Source: Dipteronia dyeriana (taxonomy: Eukaryota > Streptophyta > Magnoliopsida > Sapindales > Sapindaceae). Taken from it: a stretch of 64,000 bases of DNA. Positions 1 through 12,192 of this stretch are shown here, one piece after another; the first letter of the stretch is position 1; each line of letters begins with the position of its first letter. The position numbers were made by a program, and so were the translations under genes. The notes beneath the pieces were generated by a model, which worked only from the letters and a program-made list of their open reading frames with translations, was not told where the DNA came from and did not search any database. Location: positions 115,640,146 to 115,704,145 of the forward strand of contig CM065296.1 of the NCBI GenBank assembly GCA_032871835.1, written 5' to 3'.

Positions 1-57
1 GGGTTTAAAAAAAAGGATTTTTTTTAATGATATATGATAATATCAAAATTAAATCAT

Positions 58-273
58 GTGTTGGTGTGAGTGGTTCGACATTCTCATCCCTTAAACAAGG
101 TCATGGGTTCAACCCCCCTTATGAACGGAGTTACACATATAAGGAGCACTTTACCTTTTAGTAGGCCGATCCGGTGTGAGTCCGGATTAGTCGGGGTGTG
201 GTCATGGCTGATTGTACCGTATGATGGATCCGTCCCACTCGGAAACATGATGGTTTTAAAAAAAAAAAAAATC
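58..273 (+). mobile_element. tRNA-derived SINE (Au-like)
   Basis: A B-box-like motif GGTTCAACCCC lies at 106-116, about 40 bases after an A-box-like stretch (GTGTGAGTGG, 64-73), as in Pol III promoters of tRNA-derived SINEs. The 3' part contains GGATTAGTCGGGG (about 184-196), a hallmark of plant Au-type SINEs. It ends in an A-rich tail, and a short direct repeat AAATCAT flanks it (51-57 and 274-280). Family assignment is from memory of the 3' motif and is therefore moderate. No tRNA cloverleaf is intact. Confidence 0.7.
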
Positions 274-280
274 AAATCAT

Positions 281-2597
281 TAAAATGATTTTTTTTTTCT
301 TCATAAAATTTTAAAATTAGAAACTAATTAATAATCAATGGTGGGTGGGTAATACTTATAAATTATTTAGTCTTATTGGTAATTTTATTAAAGAGTATTA
401 TTGAAATTTAAAAAACATATTAATTTAGGATATACGTACGGTTTTTAAAAAGTATAAATATCGTCACTTTTATGAAAATGATCGGATAAATATCTTTTTT
501 TTATTTATAAAAACTGATACCTATATAGATTTATCGAAATCTAATGAGATTAAGTTCTGTAAGTACGGTTAGAAACACGGCCTCTACTAAATCCCCAGAC
601 AGTTAAGATAAGGAATCGTTACTGTATATCCCCAGCATTGGTTGCTTTATTGACAATAAAAAGACCAACTTTATTATTAATTTTTTGGTTAAACAACTTT
701 ATCAATTGAAAATTCTTTTTTTAATTTAATCAATCACAAAAGGGTCCCTGAATCTTGATCAAGACATCAACAAAGAACGAGATAATAATTAATGGAAAGT
801 GGGTCAATCCCATTATCAGTTTCAGTGAGTTGTGAAGTAGTGGTAGGTGGCTAGGAACTAGGATGCAGTTGAAAACAAAGATGATCAGAGATGAAGATTC
901 AATGTGAATCCAACAGGTTGGTTGGACTATGTATTCAACAATAAGAGCATAGTTGATTACATGTGATGAATTTCAAGTGAAGACCAAAAACAAAAAAAGT
1001 ATCAATTCCAAGTCGGGGTCCCAGTGTTTATCAAGAACTCCATTATCGTTTCTTTAAATAGTGGCCAATTGGGAATATTCTGTGTATTCTTTAATCTTTA
1101 CACACAATATAATATAATATATTGGTACCTTAAAAAAAAAAAGTTACAAAGAAGTGTTCACATTTCTTTAGCATTTTCGACAAACTTTTATCAGACAATG
1201 ATTTTTCGATCAGAAGAAAAGAAAAAAGAAAAAAAGAAAAATGAAAAAACTTAAGTCTATAAAGTTTAGATTTATATTAACACTTTTTTTATTGTCTTCT
1301 TGGATAATGACAAAAGCAGGAGCTAAATGGTGCAAGGTGACTCAGCTCTTAAGATTAGAAGATTAGATTATAGTCATCTACTCATATTCTATAACACCAG
1401 CAACAGAACCAGTAACCAGTTAATCACCCACCTCAGTTAATCCAGAATCCAGAATCCAGAATCCAGATGTTTCAACTGATGATTGTTTTCGATATGGATA
1501 TGGTATGATTTTTTTAAAGAATTAACTTAAAGGGTTAAAATCATAAATAGCCCTGAAATTAAGAAGTATATAAAAATATCATTTTACAATGATTATTTTT
1601 TTTTTTTATCAAAGAGAAATTATTTTAGATAAAAATACTCTTAGGACAAATATCACACGTAAAGAATTAAGGATAACCTTTTTTTTAATCTACTTCAGAT
1701 ATGTTCGTTCTCTATCATACGTAAGGATAACACTTTCATTAGAAAGATATTGAAAAATAGAAAATTTAAAATTTCTATAAACATTATATACTGAAATATC
1801 ATTTTAGCATATAATCCTTTTATATTTCATCGTATAAAGATTTTTAACGTATAATCATATTAATATTTTAATGTGTACAGATTTCCATCATGTAATCATA
1901 TTGATATTTGAACATATAAAGATTTTAACGTGAAACGAATTACTTTTCGAGGAATTTTGAGAAAGCAAATATCCGATTTTCATCCGTAATATATCGTTAA
2001 AACCGTTTTGACGAGGAGAATAATATTTTAAATAGAAAAGATAGGAAAAAAAAGTTTTTGAGAGATAAATATGACAAGAAAAACTCATGAAAGAGAGAAA
2101 AAATTATACCTGAGAATAAAATGAAAAGGTCGATAAAAACAATCTCGATAAAAAAAAACAATTCTCTTAGATAAAAAAAAGACAACTTATTGGGATGTTA
2201 TAGGTTTGAATAGTGCATTAATTTTCAGGCCAAAATGCGGAATTTTGCCTTAACCTTAAACCAATGACCAAAATTACCATTTGAAGATCAACAAGATCTT
2301 TTACTATTGAGTTGAAGCAAAATATACAGATTACAGACACTGAAACACAAAATATATGCATCATATTGGTCTCTATTCCCAGGGAGGTGACAAATAAGCC
2401 AAAGAATCCCAAGTCCTTGGAACCTTTGAAGGTACTGGGAAAAACCTCCTCCAATTGGGGCTTGGGTGTTCATTTTTTTTTCTCATCTGATACAAGTCAC
2501 ACCTCTGATCATGCATGCATATAAACATGAAAGTTGCTCGTTGCACCACAGTTAATAATTAATATAAAAGCACTTTTTTTTTTTTTTTTAAGTGTAC
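281..2597. other. AT-rich intergenic region, nothing recognised
   Basis: The stretch is rich in A and T homopolymers. Short open frames exist but show no codon bias, domain or similarity that I recognise. It lies downstream of the 3' end of the minus-strand transporter gene. A short triple direct repeat of CCAGAAT occurs at about 1442-1465. No gene is supported. Confidence 0.6.
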
Positions 2598-5500
2598 TCA
2601 GAGAAATCTAGTGGGCATGTACTCGTGAATTCTGAGAGGGAAATTGTAAAACTCCTCATTTCTGCCATCTCCTCCCTTTCTGTGCTGGAAGGGTTTCCAC
2701 CATGGAATTCCTCTGTCAACGACCGTCTCCCTCGCTTCGAGTGTGTTATCGAGAAGCGTCCCAACGATTATTGCTACCGTCGGAGGAGATGAGAAGATTG
2801 TATTCAATATGTCATTGAACTGGCAAAATACCACAAGATGTGTATCAGAGACATGTACGACAATTGATGTAAAAAGCCGAAAAATGGGTTGCATAAAACA
2901 AAAGGTTGTGATATATGAACAACATGAAGTGGTTATGTGGTTTCCAAATTATGAACATGGAAATATTCAAAGGTGTATGTTCTCCATGAAACTTACCCAT
3001 CCACCTTTTGTATCGACTGGCCCGTGACCATCAGGAGAGGTGTTCAAGAGAAAGTATTGAGGAATTGATATCGCAAGGAACAGAGAGAGGCCTAAAACAT
3101 AGATGTTCCTCAGGGAATTACAATTTGCAAACTGTATGAATGTAATCCCAACAGCGGCTGCGGAAAAAGAATACAGAATCAGTAAAGTCTCATTAGAAAA
3201 AAGGTGAAAGGAACACTGCAATGGCAATAGAATTACTCACCGACAATGCCTAATAGAACGCAGTATATGGCAGCAAATATTGGCAAAGGAATGGATGCAA
3301 ACAAGGCACCGAACTTGCCTGGATAACATAACACAATCATATAGAATATGATTTAAAAAGAAAAGGAAAAAAAAAAGACGCGGAATTTGAAGGAACATAT
3401 GATGTGGGGAAGAACAAACCAAATATGGAGAAAAAGAACATGAAAGCAGTTGAAATCTGCACCACTCTTCTGCTGCCTATGTGCGTCAGTCCAAGAAGGC
3501 CGACATTTTCCCTGCGATTCAGAATCAGATGATGAGCAAGAGAACATTCTCTTTGGTACCAATATGTTCAAAGGCAATTTTGTTAGGTCTCTGATAAGAA
3601 GTTGAGAACACCGAGAATTACACATCAAATGCAAAATGCAGAATCCAAAAAAATGTCCATTTTAATTATGTCACTGAAGGCCCTTATAATGAAGTCTTAG
3701 AAGACCAACAATTAAGCCATGGTAGAGAGAAACATATGAATAAATCTACCATAAAACCGTTGCTTGCTTACACAGATGCAGTTGTTCCGACAAGAGAACC
3801 GAAAATCCCTTCAATTAGCATACCAATACCCTGCAGGCCAATACTCCGGCTGAGGACATGTGCTGGAGGTGCTGTAGCCCCTGCAAGTCGTGATGCAGCA
3901 AAAAATGTTCCAGTTGACTGCATCACGAGTTATTAAATGTGAAGTCAGTTATTTGAACAGCAGACTTCTCTACTGTGTCAGTGAAATGAAACAAGTGGAC
4001 CAGGTTTTACACATTATACTGAATTATTTATAATATAAAGTGTATTGAAATCACGACTTAGTGATTTGTATGAATCAAGTCAAAAAATTTAATTATTGAA
4101 ATTAAATCTAGTTAAAATCATCTGAAATGGAAATTGAACCTCTGCAGACGTAACAAGTGCTGCTCCTATCATCCCAAACACATGGCTTGCTCTGAATATG
4201 GGAGTACCCCACTGAAATGGATATGGAATCTTAACCCTGTAGTATTAGAAACAGCCACAAAAGGTTTGTTACGATAATGATGATTCACATCAAGTAATTC
4301 TGACTGAATTAAAACAAGATGAAAAAACCAAATCATCTGGACAATACCAAGGAGCGGATGAAATAAGAAAAGAATGATCTGTACGGCAACTTTGTTTGGT
4401 CTTCTCTGGAACATTGTTGTATGCACCAGCAACAGTGAGGATGGCAGCAAATGCCCAAACAAGTCCAATGCAGACAAGCAAAGCAAACCTCTCAACTAGG
4501 AAATGAGTCCTTGAATGGAGACGCTTCAAATACTGAATAAGGCACATTTTAACATGTGTAAGGAATAATATCGGTACAATAATACTAATTCTGACAATCT
4601 TAACGACTTATATTAGTTTACCTGTTGGCCAATGACCAGTAGAATTAGCATAGGCAACCCGATTTCCACGCAATTACCAAGCTGTATAAAGCATAGATAG
4701 TATGAAATATTAGTTTTGATTAGTCATCAAATTTTAGTACTACCAAAAACTGGAAGGTTTCGATTTGATAATTACCAGTGGGAATCCCCTTGCGAACAGA
4801 CCAAGACTAACCACAGTAACCACCGGTACAATGACAATGGGACTAAATAATCTGAGGAAGGAAAGAGGACAAGTAGAAAGCCAGTTATAAGACCAAAATA
4901 ATTTTGAAAAACAGGCGTCAAGCCATAACTCAGAAAGAGGCCAAAGGGCTTTATGCATTACCTTGTTAGATTACCCCAAACCTGACTATACCCAAGTATC
5001 ATGTTGATAAATGATGAAACAATTAGTGATCCTTGAATAGTCCTAATTGTGCGGACAAATCTCTGCAAGCACCCGCATCAGAGCATTCAGCAAACAAAGG
5101 AAATCATTATGGTAAATAGTTAGAGAACCAAATGCCAAGGTAGTAATTGGTGAATGATTGTACCAACAATACATATCAATTGTTTTATATCTAAGCTATA
5201 ACATTCATTCATATAGTTCAGGAGCATGATAATATTTTGTGCATCTTCAAAAAGTCATCTATGTTACTAAATAATTCTTTCAATCGTTCTTTCCATACCT
5301 CATGCCCATTTGTGAAGTTGTCATCGCTATAATCATTCATGATTGATAACACCGGTAAGGTGAAAGCAAAAGACGGACCCATTACTGTAGGAAGCCTTGT
5401 CCCAAAAAGGGTTTGAAGCAGTGTATTAATTCCCGACATGAACAGCAACGTTTGAATCACTCTGGCTTTGTCACCCTGTTGTTAGCAAAACCAAATTAAG

Positions 5501-6352
5501 ATTAACACAAGCTGAGATTCATCAATGATCAATCCATACACTGTTACAGAACCAAGATGGTGGATAAACATACATTTGTCCCACCCATTGGAGGCACAAG
5601 AATACTGGCAATTAACACCACGGTTCCAAGCAAAACGATATAGTGTTGGAAAGCCAGTAAGAATGCTTGAGCTGCGAAAATTGTATTCCATTAATTAAAA
5701 TTAGAAAGAGCATAACCAAGAATCAACCCTGGAACCCTTTTTTCAAAATAAACAAACAATCTAAATAACATGATAAATTTAACAATAGTTTCATCAACTA
5801 GATTATATCAGATTTAATTAGTTAAATGATCCATGAGAACCTACAAAATCTTAAAAAACAGAAAAGGCTTCGATTATCTAATACAAGAATAGTAATACTA
5901 AACAATTAAAAAAATGGAATCAGAATCACAAATATGAATATGTAATTAGCAAAATAGAGATAAAAAGAACCCCCAACAAAATATATTAAACCTAAAGAAA
6001 CTATAGATCATCTCACTTCTATACCCGCCACATAGATGTAGACTAAAAATTTAAAGGAAAAAAAAAAAGCTTTCTCTTTACCATGAAACTTTAGGTTTAT
6101 TCAGCTTTTAATTGCAGAATAAACAAAAGGAATATAAACAAGTTAGAGTTAAAAGTGCAACAAAAGCAGGAGAGACTAACGCCAAGAGGGGTTGGAGTGG
6201 ATGCAGTACTGGAGCTGCTGGAGTTGCTCGTTCGGTTGCCAAGTGGGACCTCTAGAAACCGCCATAGAAGGCGGTGCAGGTGGTGGTGGCGCCGCCATCT
6301 GTGTTGGCGGTTGGTGCTGGTGCTGGTGCTGGTGGTTTGCTGTTTCCCCCAT
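2598..6352 (-). CDS. NAT3: Nucleobase-ascorbate transporter, NAT3-like (13 exons)
   Basis: Exons by splice sites and reading phase: 6352-6181, 5671-5574, 5475-5299, 5062-4962, 4851-4776, 4681-4622, 4532-4348, 4236-4140, 3917-3772, 3511-3420, 3318-3241, 3157-2997, 2819-2598. They sum to 1665 nt (554 aa plus stop), the usual length for plant NAT/NCS2 permeases. These are multi-pass plasma-membrane carriers of purines or uracil driven by proton symport. The N-terminus is His/Pro-rich (HQHQHQHQPP). The QH pair of TM1 (FQHYIV), the MSGINTLLQTLFGTRLP segment and the C-terminal GIPWWKPF and MPTRFL end are all recognisable; the last points to the Arabidopsis NAT3 group. The NAT signature starts at E372-N373 and is conserved except that H381 stands where Arg, Lys or Gly is usual. 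Every intron is GT-AG. No frameshift or premature stop was seen, so it is probably functional. Substrate is inferred from family only. Confidence 0.93.
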
Positions 6353-8413
6353 CCTTTTTGCCTTTATTTTTTTCTTCTACTACACTGAAATAAGCACTAA
6401 TTTCGTATTCTTTCTTATTCTAGCTCTGAATCCACCGACAACAAGAAAAGATTAATTAGGAAAAAAAAAAAAAACACAAAGAACCCAAAAATATACTAAA
6501 GAAAGACCTTTCAAATTCTACCTAAAAAGGGTATAACAATAGAAAATTACCTAAAGCAGCTCAGATCATTTATTAAAATATAAGCTTGTAGAGAGAGACT
6601 GAAGATGGAAGGAAATTGAGAGAAAAAGAAAGAGACAGAGAGTGAGTTTGGATAACATTAAAAGCTTGTAAGCTTGTCGTATTCTGAGAGATTCATAAAT
6701 CGGAATACACAAAATTCTGAAAACGTATGGGCATCAACGCGTGTGTCTTCAATCTTGTTTAACTCGTCTTCAACGAGTTATTTTAAAGCTTTTTTACTTC
6801 TGTCAATTTAACATTCAAGTTTGTTTGTATTACCGTTATGCCATCATCTCTCCACCTAGATTTTTCCCATCTCTATCTCAGAATCTCAATTGATTTTCAA
6901 GATTATATGATTAATGATTTTTCTCTTGTTGTTTATTGAATGATGTTGGAAACAAATAGCAAAATGTTAAATTTGAAAAGTTGGTAAGTCAGTTGAATTA
7001 TAAAAACGTCTTAAACTTTTATTCTAAGACTACAATTGATTTGTCTTTGATTTTTATATAATTGGCAAGTCCTTGTCCAAGTGTCCACCTACCGGTAGAG
7101 ATTCTTGTTTCGTGATTTGGCTTCCCGTTCACTTAATAATTTTTGAGTTTGGAAGGTTTTGTCTACCGATTAAAAGAATTAAAAAAAATTATTAAAAAAA
7201 AATGTATCGTTTGGCTTTTATAAAGTAGAGCTTTTAAATGATAAAAAAAAAACTATTTTACGTCTATTCGAAAAAACTCAAATTTTAGACCTTTTTAAAT
7301 AGATTTTTTTAAGTTTTTTTAATAAAAATAAAAAATCTAATATAACCATATCATTTATAATAGTTTTTAAATATTTTAATAATTTTACCATTTAAATAAG
7401 TTTTTTCTAATCGACAATTAAACGAACAACATCTTTCTATTAAAAGGTCTACTAATAAAATATCTACTTTAAAAAATCTATTCATAAAAAAAAATTCACT
7501 TAAAAGAACACTTCCAAATGAAACCTTAGACATCAAAAAAAAATTATTAAAAAAAAAGTAAACAGTACATATTATTATAATAATATGGAACGGAAAAATT
7601 TAACTTTAGAGTTTAGAATGAATAACTAACTGCATGAAATATTAATATGACCGGAGTTTATGCACAACCCCAACAAAGCTTCTCCACTGAATTTTAGATT
7701 ATTTGCTTGTCAAATCAAATGAACAGTTTTTCTTATAATACAATAATCAAATAATTAATTCTTTGCCGACTAATGGATAATAAAGCAAACAACTTTAAGC
7801 TAGTTTCCAATAATTTCATTCTCTTTCATCATGATTTTGGCTACTTTTTATATTTTGAAGGCAATGAAAATGATTTTGTCTACTTAAGAGTAAAATTAAA
7901 AAAGCTTTAATGGGTTCATCATTCATGACATGAAAATAATCGTGAGTGACGTCAAACTCAAAACAATGGCAATAATGGTAAATTTGGAAGTTAACGTCTG
8001 TCTAATCCGGAAATACAGTAGCTAACACAAGATAGAGCCATTCAAGAATCAAGAGAGATTTCAAATTTCGCGCCAGCCACGTGAAGGCCATGTGTCATGT
8101 GATGCCGAAACGTCCATTCCATTCCCAAAATAAAAATAAAATAATTTTTTTAAGTACATACCGGTACCAACATAGGCTCTGAATCATGCTTTAATAATCG
8201 ATATTTCATATGTATAAATTATAATATTAAGTTTATAGATTTGAAATTTGAAGCAGAGACGGCAGTCCGGCACCGACCATCAGAGTTGCATTTTTGTGCT
8301 CACTCGAGACTAGTAGACTACATGTGCTGAGCCAGTGAAGTTTGATATTTTCTTCATTAACATGGTAAAACAAATGGGTTTTTGAATCTTGGATCTAAAG
8401 CATCTTATAAATC
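6353..8413 (-). promoter_or_regulatory. Upstream region of the NAT3-like gene
   Basis: This AT-rich stretch lies 5' of the transporter start codon. It contains a perfect G-box core CACGTG at 8078-8083, a site type bound by bHLH and bZIP factors, about 1.7 kb upstream of the ATG. A MITE-like patch with weak inverted ends lies at about 7200-7535 and is flanked by two near-identical A-rich direct repeats (7182-7201 and 7537-7557). The segment 8222-8413 recurs at 27318-27527, as part of the duplicated copy of this locus. No TATA box or transcription start can be fixed by eye. A regulatory role is inference from position. Confidence 0.4.
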
Positions 8414-8885
8414 CCCATTTTCCCATTTCTCCTATTTTCCCTTTTTTTTTTGTATTTCTCCGTTTTTTTGTTTTTTCGTTTTTTCCGTTTTTACATTTCG
8501 CCATTTAACTAAAAATTACAAATTTAACTAAAAAAAATAAACATTCCATTAGAAATACAAAATAAAACCCATTAATATATTACAAATACAAATATATATT
8601 ATAATTAATAATATAAATTAAAATTATATTTATATATGTTTGGAAAAAATAGGGAAATAGGGGTGGGGGATCTCATCATCATCCCCATTTCAATATAATT
8701 GTGGGAAAAATGGGGAAATGGGGATGGGAGATTCTCCCATCCCCATCCCCATCCCCATTTTCAATTTGGGGATGAATTTCATCCCCATCCCCCCCCCCCA
8801 TTTTCTCATTTTTCCCTAAAAAAAATCCCCAAATGGGGATGGGAACGCGAAGAATTGGGACCCCGGGAAAAAATGTGCATCTCTA
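8414..8885. mobile_element. 5'-truncated G/C-rich hAT-like MITE
   Basis: The element shares its interior (CATTTAACTAAAAATTACAAA, CCCCATCCCCAT tracts) and its right terminus (ATGTGCATCTCTA) with the complete element at 12193-12821. The left terminus is missing: sequence homologous to the duplicated host copy (27318-27527) runs directly into the middle of the element at 8413/8414. The right flank GTTACACT resembles the target duplication of the complete copy (GTTACAAT). No coding capacity is present. Confidence 0.7.
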
Positions 8886-9100
8886 GTTACACTACTTGAT
8901 TCTTCTCACTTACCGTAGAAATCAAGATTTTGATTGAAAAGGAAATAATGTCCTTATTAAAAAAAAACAATTTACTTCATGATTATTTACTTTTACTTTT
9001 AATTTTCGTATTGGTTTACACTTTTTTTTTTTAGAATCTTCGTTTTGGTTTACATAATTAATAATATATATTATTCTAGCAGTATTTTTTTTTAAAAAAA

Positions 9101-9132
<32 letters not shown>

Positions 9133-9138
<6 letters not shown>

Positions 9139-9830
9139 ACCATAAAGTTAACTAGATAGAAATTATATAATCAGAAAGCCTGATATATATCTAATCATCT
9201 ATAAATACTTATATGATACGAATAAAAATATAAGTAAAATTCAATTCGGTGAAGGAGTCGTCATATCACGAAAAGTCGTAAAGTGCACGAAATAATCCAT
9301 GTCCGAATTATTAATTAGAGAGAAATTGCCCAAGAACTGTCCTGATCCGAGAAAAAAGAAGAAGAAGAAGAAACATGTCCCGAGTTTAGAGTCATGCCAA
9401 ATGTGTCATTTGTCCTATGTCCGAGTCCGAATAAAAAAAAACTCGTGTTCGAGATCAAATTGAGAAGGTCACCCAAAGTCATCTGAGTCCTGATAAAGAT
9501 GCTCGTGTTCGAATTTAAAATTAAAGAGAGAGATTGTCCAAAGAGCTATCTGAGTCCGAGTCCGAATCCAAAGAATTTGTCTTATATCGCTCAATTTGAA
9601 GAATTTTTCCTTTACCCGAGAAGAAGTATTGAGCTCAAAAGATAATTTGTCTATTGCCCAAGAAATAGTATAAAAGGAGGAGCTTATCAAGGGGAATGGG
9701 CATAGAAATAGGAGAGAGATAAAACAAAAATCTCTATGTTGTAATTTCTTTTGCGACCAATCTAGTATCAAAGTTCAATAAATAAGCTATTCAAATCAAT
9801 CTGTTATTGATCAATTTTCATGCATCAACA
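9133..9830 (+). repeat. 5' LTR of gypsy element A
   Basis: The 698-bp repeat starts TGTTGTACC and ends CATCAACA; it matches 21928-22623 along its whole length with many scattered substitutions (roughly 85-90 percent by eye), indicating an old insertion. It is preceded by ATATA (9128-9132), the same five bases that follow the 3' LTR. The element inserted into an AT dinucleotide microsatellite. Confidence 0.93.
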
Positions 9831-9853
9831 TCTGGCACCGTCTGTGGGGACAA
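9831..9853 (+). other. Primer-binding-site-like motif, gypsy element A
   Basis: Directly after the LTR comes TCTGGCACCGTCTGTGGGGA. Gypsy element B has the closely related TCTGACGCCGTCTGTGGGGA in the equivalent place, so both elements probably use the same tRNA primer. The tRNA species was not assigned. Confidence 0.7.
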
Positions 9854-10000
9854 CACCGAACATAAAAACTTCGTTCTAAGATTTTGATCATGGCTTTAGA
9901 AACTAAATGAGTTCTAATTCCACAAACATAGAACTTTGTTAGATCAGCGATCCATCGCACACTTAGCGATGGTGAAGAAAAGATCTGATAGATTAGGCGT

Positions 10001-11620
10001 GTGACGAAAGCAAAAAATGGAAACACTCGATGTAACACTCGTGAGCTTATCCGTGAAAATGAGGAGTTGAGTGATCAAATTCGAAATTTAACTGGAAAGA
10101 TTATTCAACCCGATCTTGGACAAGATCATGTGAGGCTAGAGAATGGAATCAACTTGAATGGTCGTGCAAAAGAGCAAAATCAAATGGATCAGAACCATCA
10201 TATTGAGCAACGTTCACATTCTCAAGATAAATGTTCATGGGGTCCTCGAAGAGAGGAAGCTTGTCGTGACAATTTAGAAGATCTCGAAGGAAACACACGA
10301 AAATAATATAACCATACTTATAAGTATCAAGAAGGCCATAGAAAAAGTGAACCTCAAGCCCCGACCGAGAGCCAGCACAGTAACTCTCGACCTAAAGTCA
10401 AACGGAGCTATTCAAGAAATACGCATCCGTATCATGCTGAAAATGAACGTCGGGCTCGTCAGCAGATGTTGAGGTTGAAATGAATGATCCTTGTCATTCT
10501 CGATACTTGCACGACTACCTCAAGAGACTGGAAGAACGCATCTTAAGCATGCGAAGAAGTTAAGCTGAGAACTGCAATCCTGACCCACTTGTTGATCTAC
10601 TTTCTTCTTTCCTAGCTAGAATTCATGAAGTTATTGCTCACAGGAGATTCGAAATGCCTCAGATTCCTCACTATGAAGGACACTCAGATCCCATGATTCA
10701 CATGCAACTCTACCAAGGACTCATGGAGGTTCGAGAGGCTAGTGAGGACGTCATGTGTAAGTTTTTTTCTCTTACTTTAGGGGGAACATCTTTGAAATGG
10801 TTCAATAAACTCAAACTGTGCAGCATTCACAATTTCTCCCAAATGTACCGGGAATTCATCACGAGGTTTAGAAGAGCTCCTCATTTGGAAATAAAGTATA
10901 ACATGTTACGTGATGTCAAACAGGGTGAATTAGAAACCTTTAAAAAACATGTCGAAAGATTTCACAAGGAAGTAATCAACCTGGGAGCATACGATGAGGA
11001 AAACACCCTTGAAGACTTCATTAGGAACATACAGATATGTCGACTTTGGTTCAATTTTCAAGACTTTCGACCAAAAGACTACACTGAACCTTATGAACGC
11101 GTTTTACGTTTCATTGAGACTGAGAAGCAGCTGTAATTAAAGAAAGCCATCGAAAAAGCTGAGTGTGGTCTTAGAAAAGAAAAAGGAAAGGGTAAGGAAG
11201 AAAGTCAAGGGGACCGAAATGGTCGCCTTATGATCACCGATGAAATTCCTCGATTGCAGCCACGAGGGCGCGACCAGCTGAATACACCAATCCTTCAATC
11301 TCAACCTGTGATGAATGTTCCAAATGAAATGTATCCATAAATTTTTAGACGACCTCGAACATGGAATTCAAAATATGCAAACTATCACACCTTAAATGCC
11401 ACTCGAGAACAAATCCTCACATCTCTTCATGAAACTGAACTTTTGACAAAACCTAAACCACTGAAAAGAGATCCTAACCGAAGGAACCAAGCAAAATATT
11501 ATAACTTCCATGAGGATATCGGCCATACCACATCATAATGCTTCCATCTAAGGGATCACATTGAAACCATAATTCGAAACAGCTACTTAAAGGAGTTTGT
11601 TGATGTTACACAGGAGACTC
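10001..11620 (+). pseudogene. gag: gag remnant, gypsy element A
   Basis: A Gag capsid-like (retrotransposon gag) domain occupies 10654-11136, recognisable by the segment GGTSLKWFNKL and the following LRDVKQGELETFKKHVERF, typical of Ty3/gypsy Gag in plants. An upstream open frame (10001-10306) contains a polar coiled stretch. Downstream at about 11490-11560 lies a degenerate zinc-knuckle-like segment (YNFHEDIGHTT). The frame is interrupted by several stop codons, for example after the capsid domain at 11134-11136. Gag would form the virus-like particle of the retrotransposon in the cytoplasm. It cannot be produced full length from this copy. Confidence 0.85.
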
Positions 11621-11779
11621 GGCAACAAGTGCTTGACACAAGGGAAAGGGACTCACCCCTGTAAAATGACAAAGGAAAGCACATGTGATTCACACCATAG
11701 CTGGTGGGCCAACTTTGGCAGGAGATTCGAATCGTGCTAAGAAGGCATATTCCCGAAGTATTGTGGCAATCACACAGGC

Positions 11780-12192
11780 TTGCAAGTGAATCACTTTCAA
11801 ACTTTCAAGAAACAAAAAATACACCCCACACCAATTATTTTTACCGATGAAGATTCCAAAGGAGTAGCACATCCACATGATGAAACTCTCGTGATATCTC
11901 TAACTATCACTGGAAAAGTGATCCCTCGCATATCAATTGATACATGGAGTTCAGTGGACATCAAGTTCTAAAGGATGTTGGATCAACTTGGAATTGAGAA
12001 AGCAAGGCCAAAAGAAGTAAATACACCCTTGTACGGATTCACCAGGGATAATATTTGGCCTCTTGGAACGGTGGATATCCCGAGAAACTTCGGTGAAGAC
12101 CCCGATCAGTTTACTACAATGATTACCTATGCGGTGGTCAATGCTTCCAGTGTATATTCAATGATCTTTGGGAGACCATTTCTTGTTACAAT
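11780..12192 (+). pseudogene. pol: Aspartic protease remnant, gypsy element A
   Basis: The segment VISLTITGKVIPRISIDT followed by SSVDI is the retroviral-type aspartic protease of plant gypsy elements, and GRPFL (about 12169-12183) is its conserved C-terminal patch. The active-site triad normally reads Asp-Thr-Gly; here it reads Asp-Thr-Trp (about 11938-11946), so the protease would be dead even without the stop codon at 11969-11971. A hAT element interrupts the frame at 12193. Confidence 0.85.

Noticed and set aside
58..140. A tRNA gene suggested by A- and B-box-like motifs
   Set aside because: No acceptor or anticodon stem can be folded, and the Au-type 3' end and A-tail indicate a SINE.
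1024..1254. Open frames of 60-100 codons in AT-rich spacers (for example 1024-1254, 1888-2185)
   Set aside because: They consist of homopolymer translations with no domain, codon bias or gene context.
8699..8899. His/Pro-rich open frames over CCCCAT arrays
   Set aside because: They are translations of tandem MITE DNA; similar frames occur on both strands of 12127-12430 and 18062-18337.
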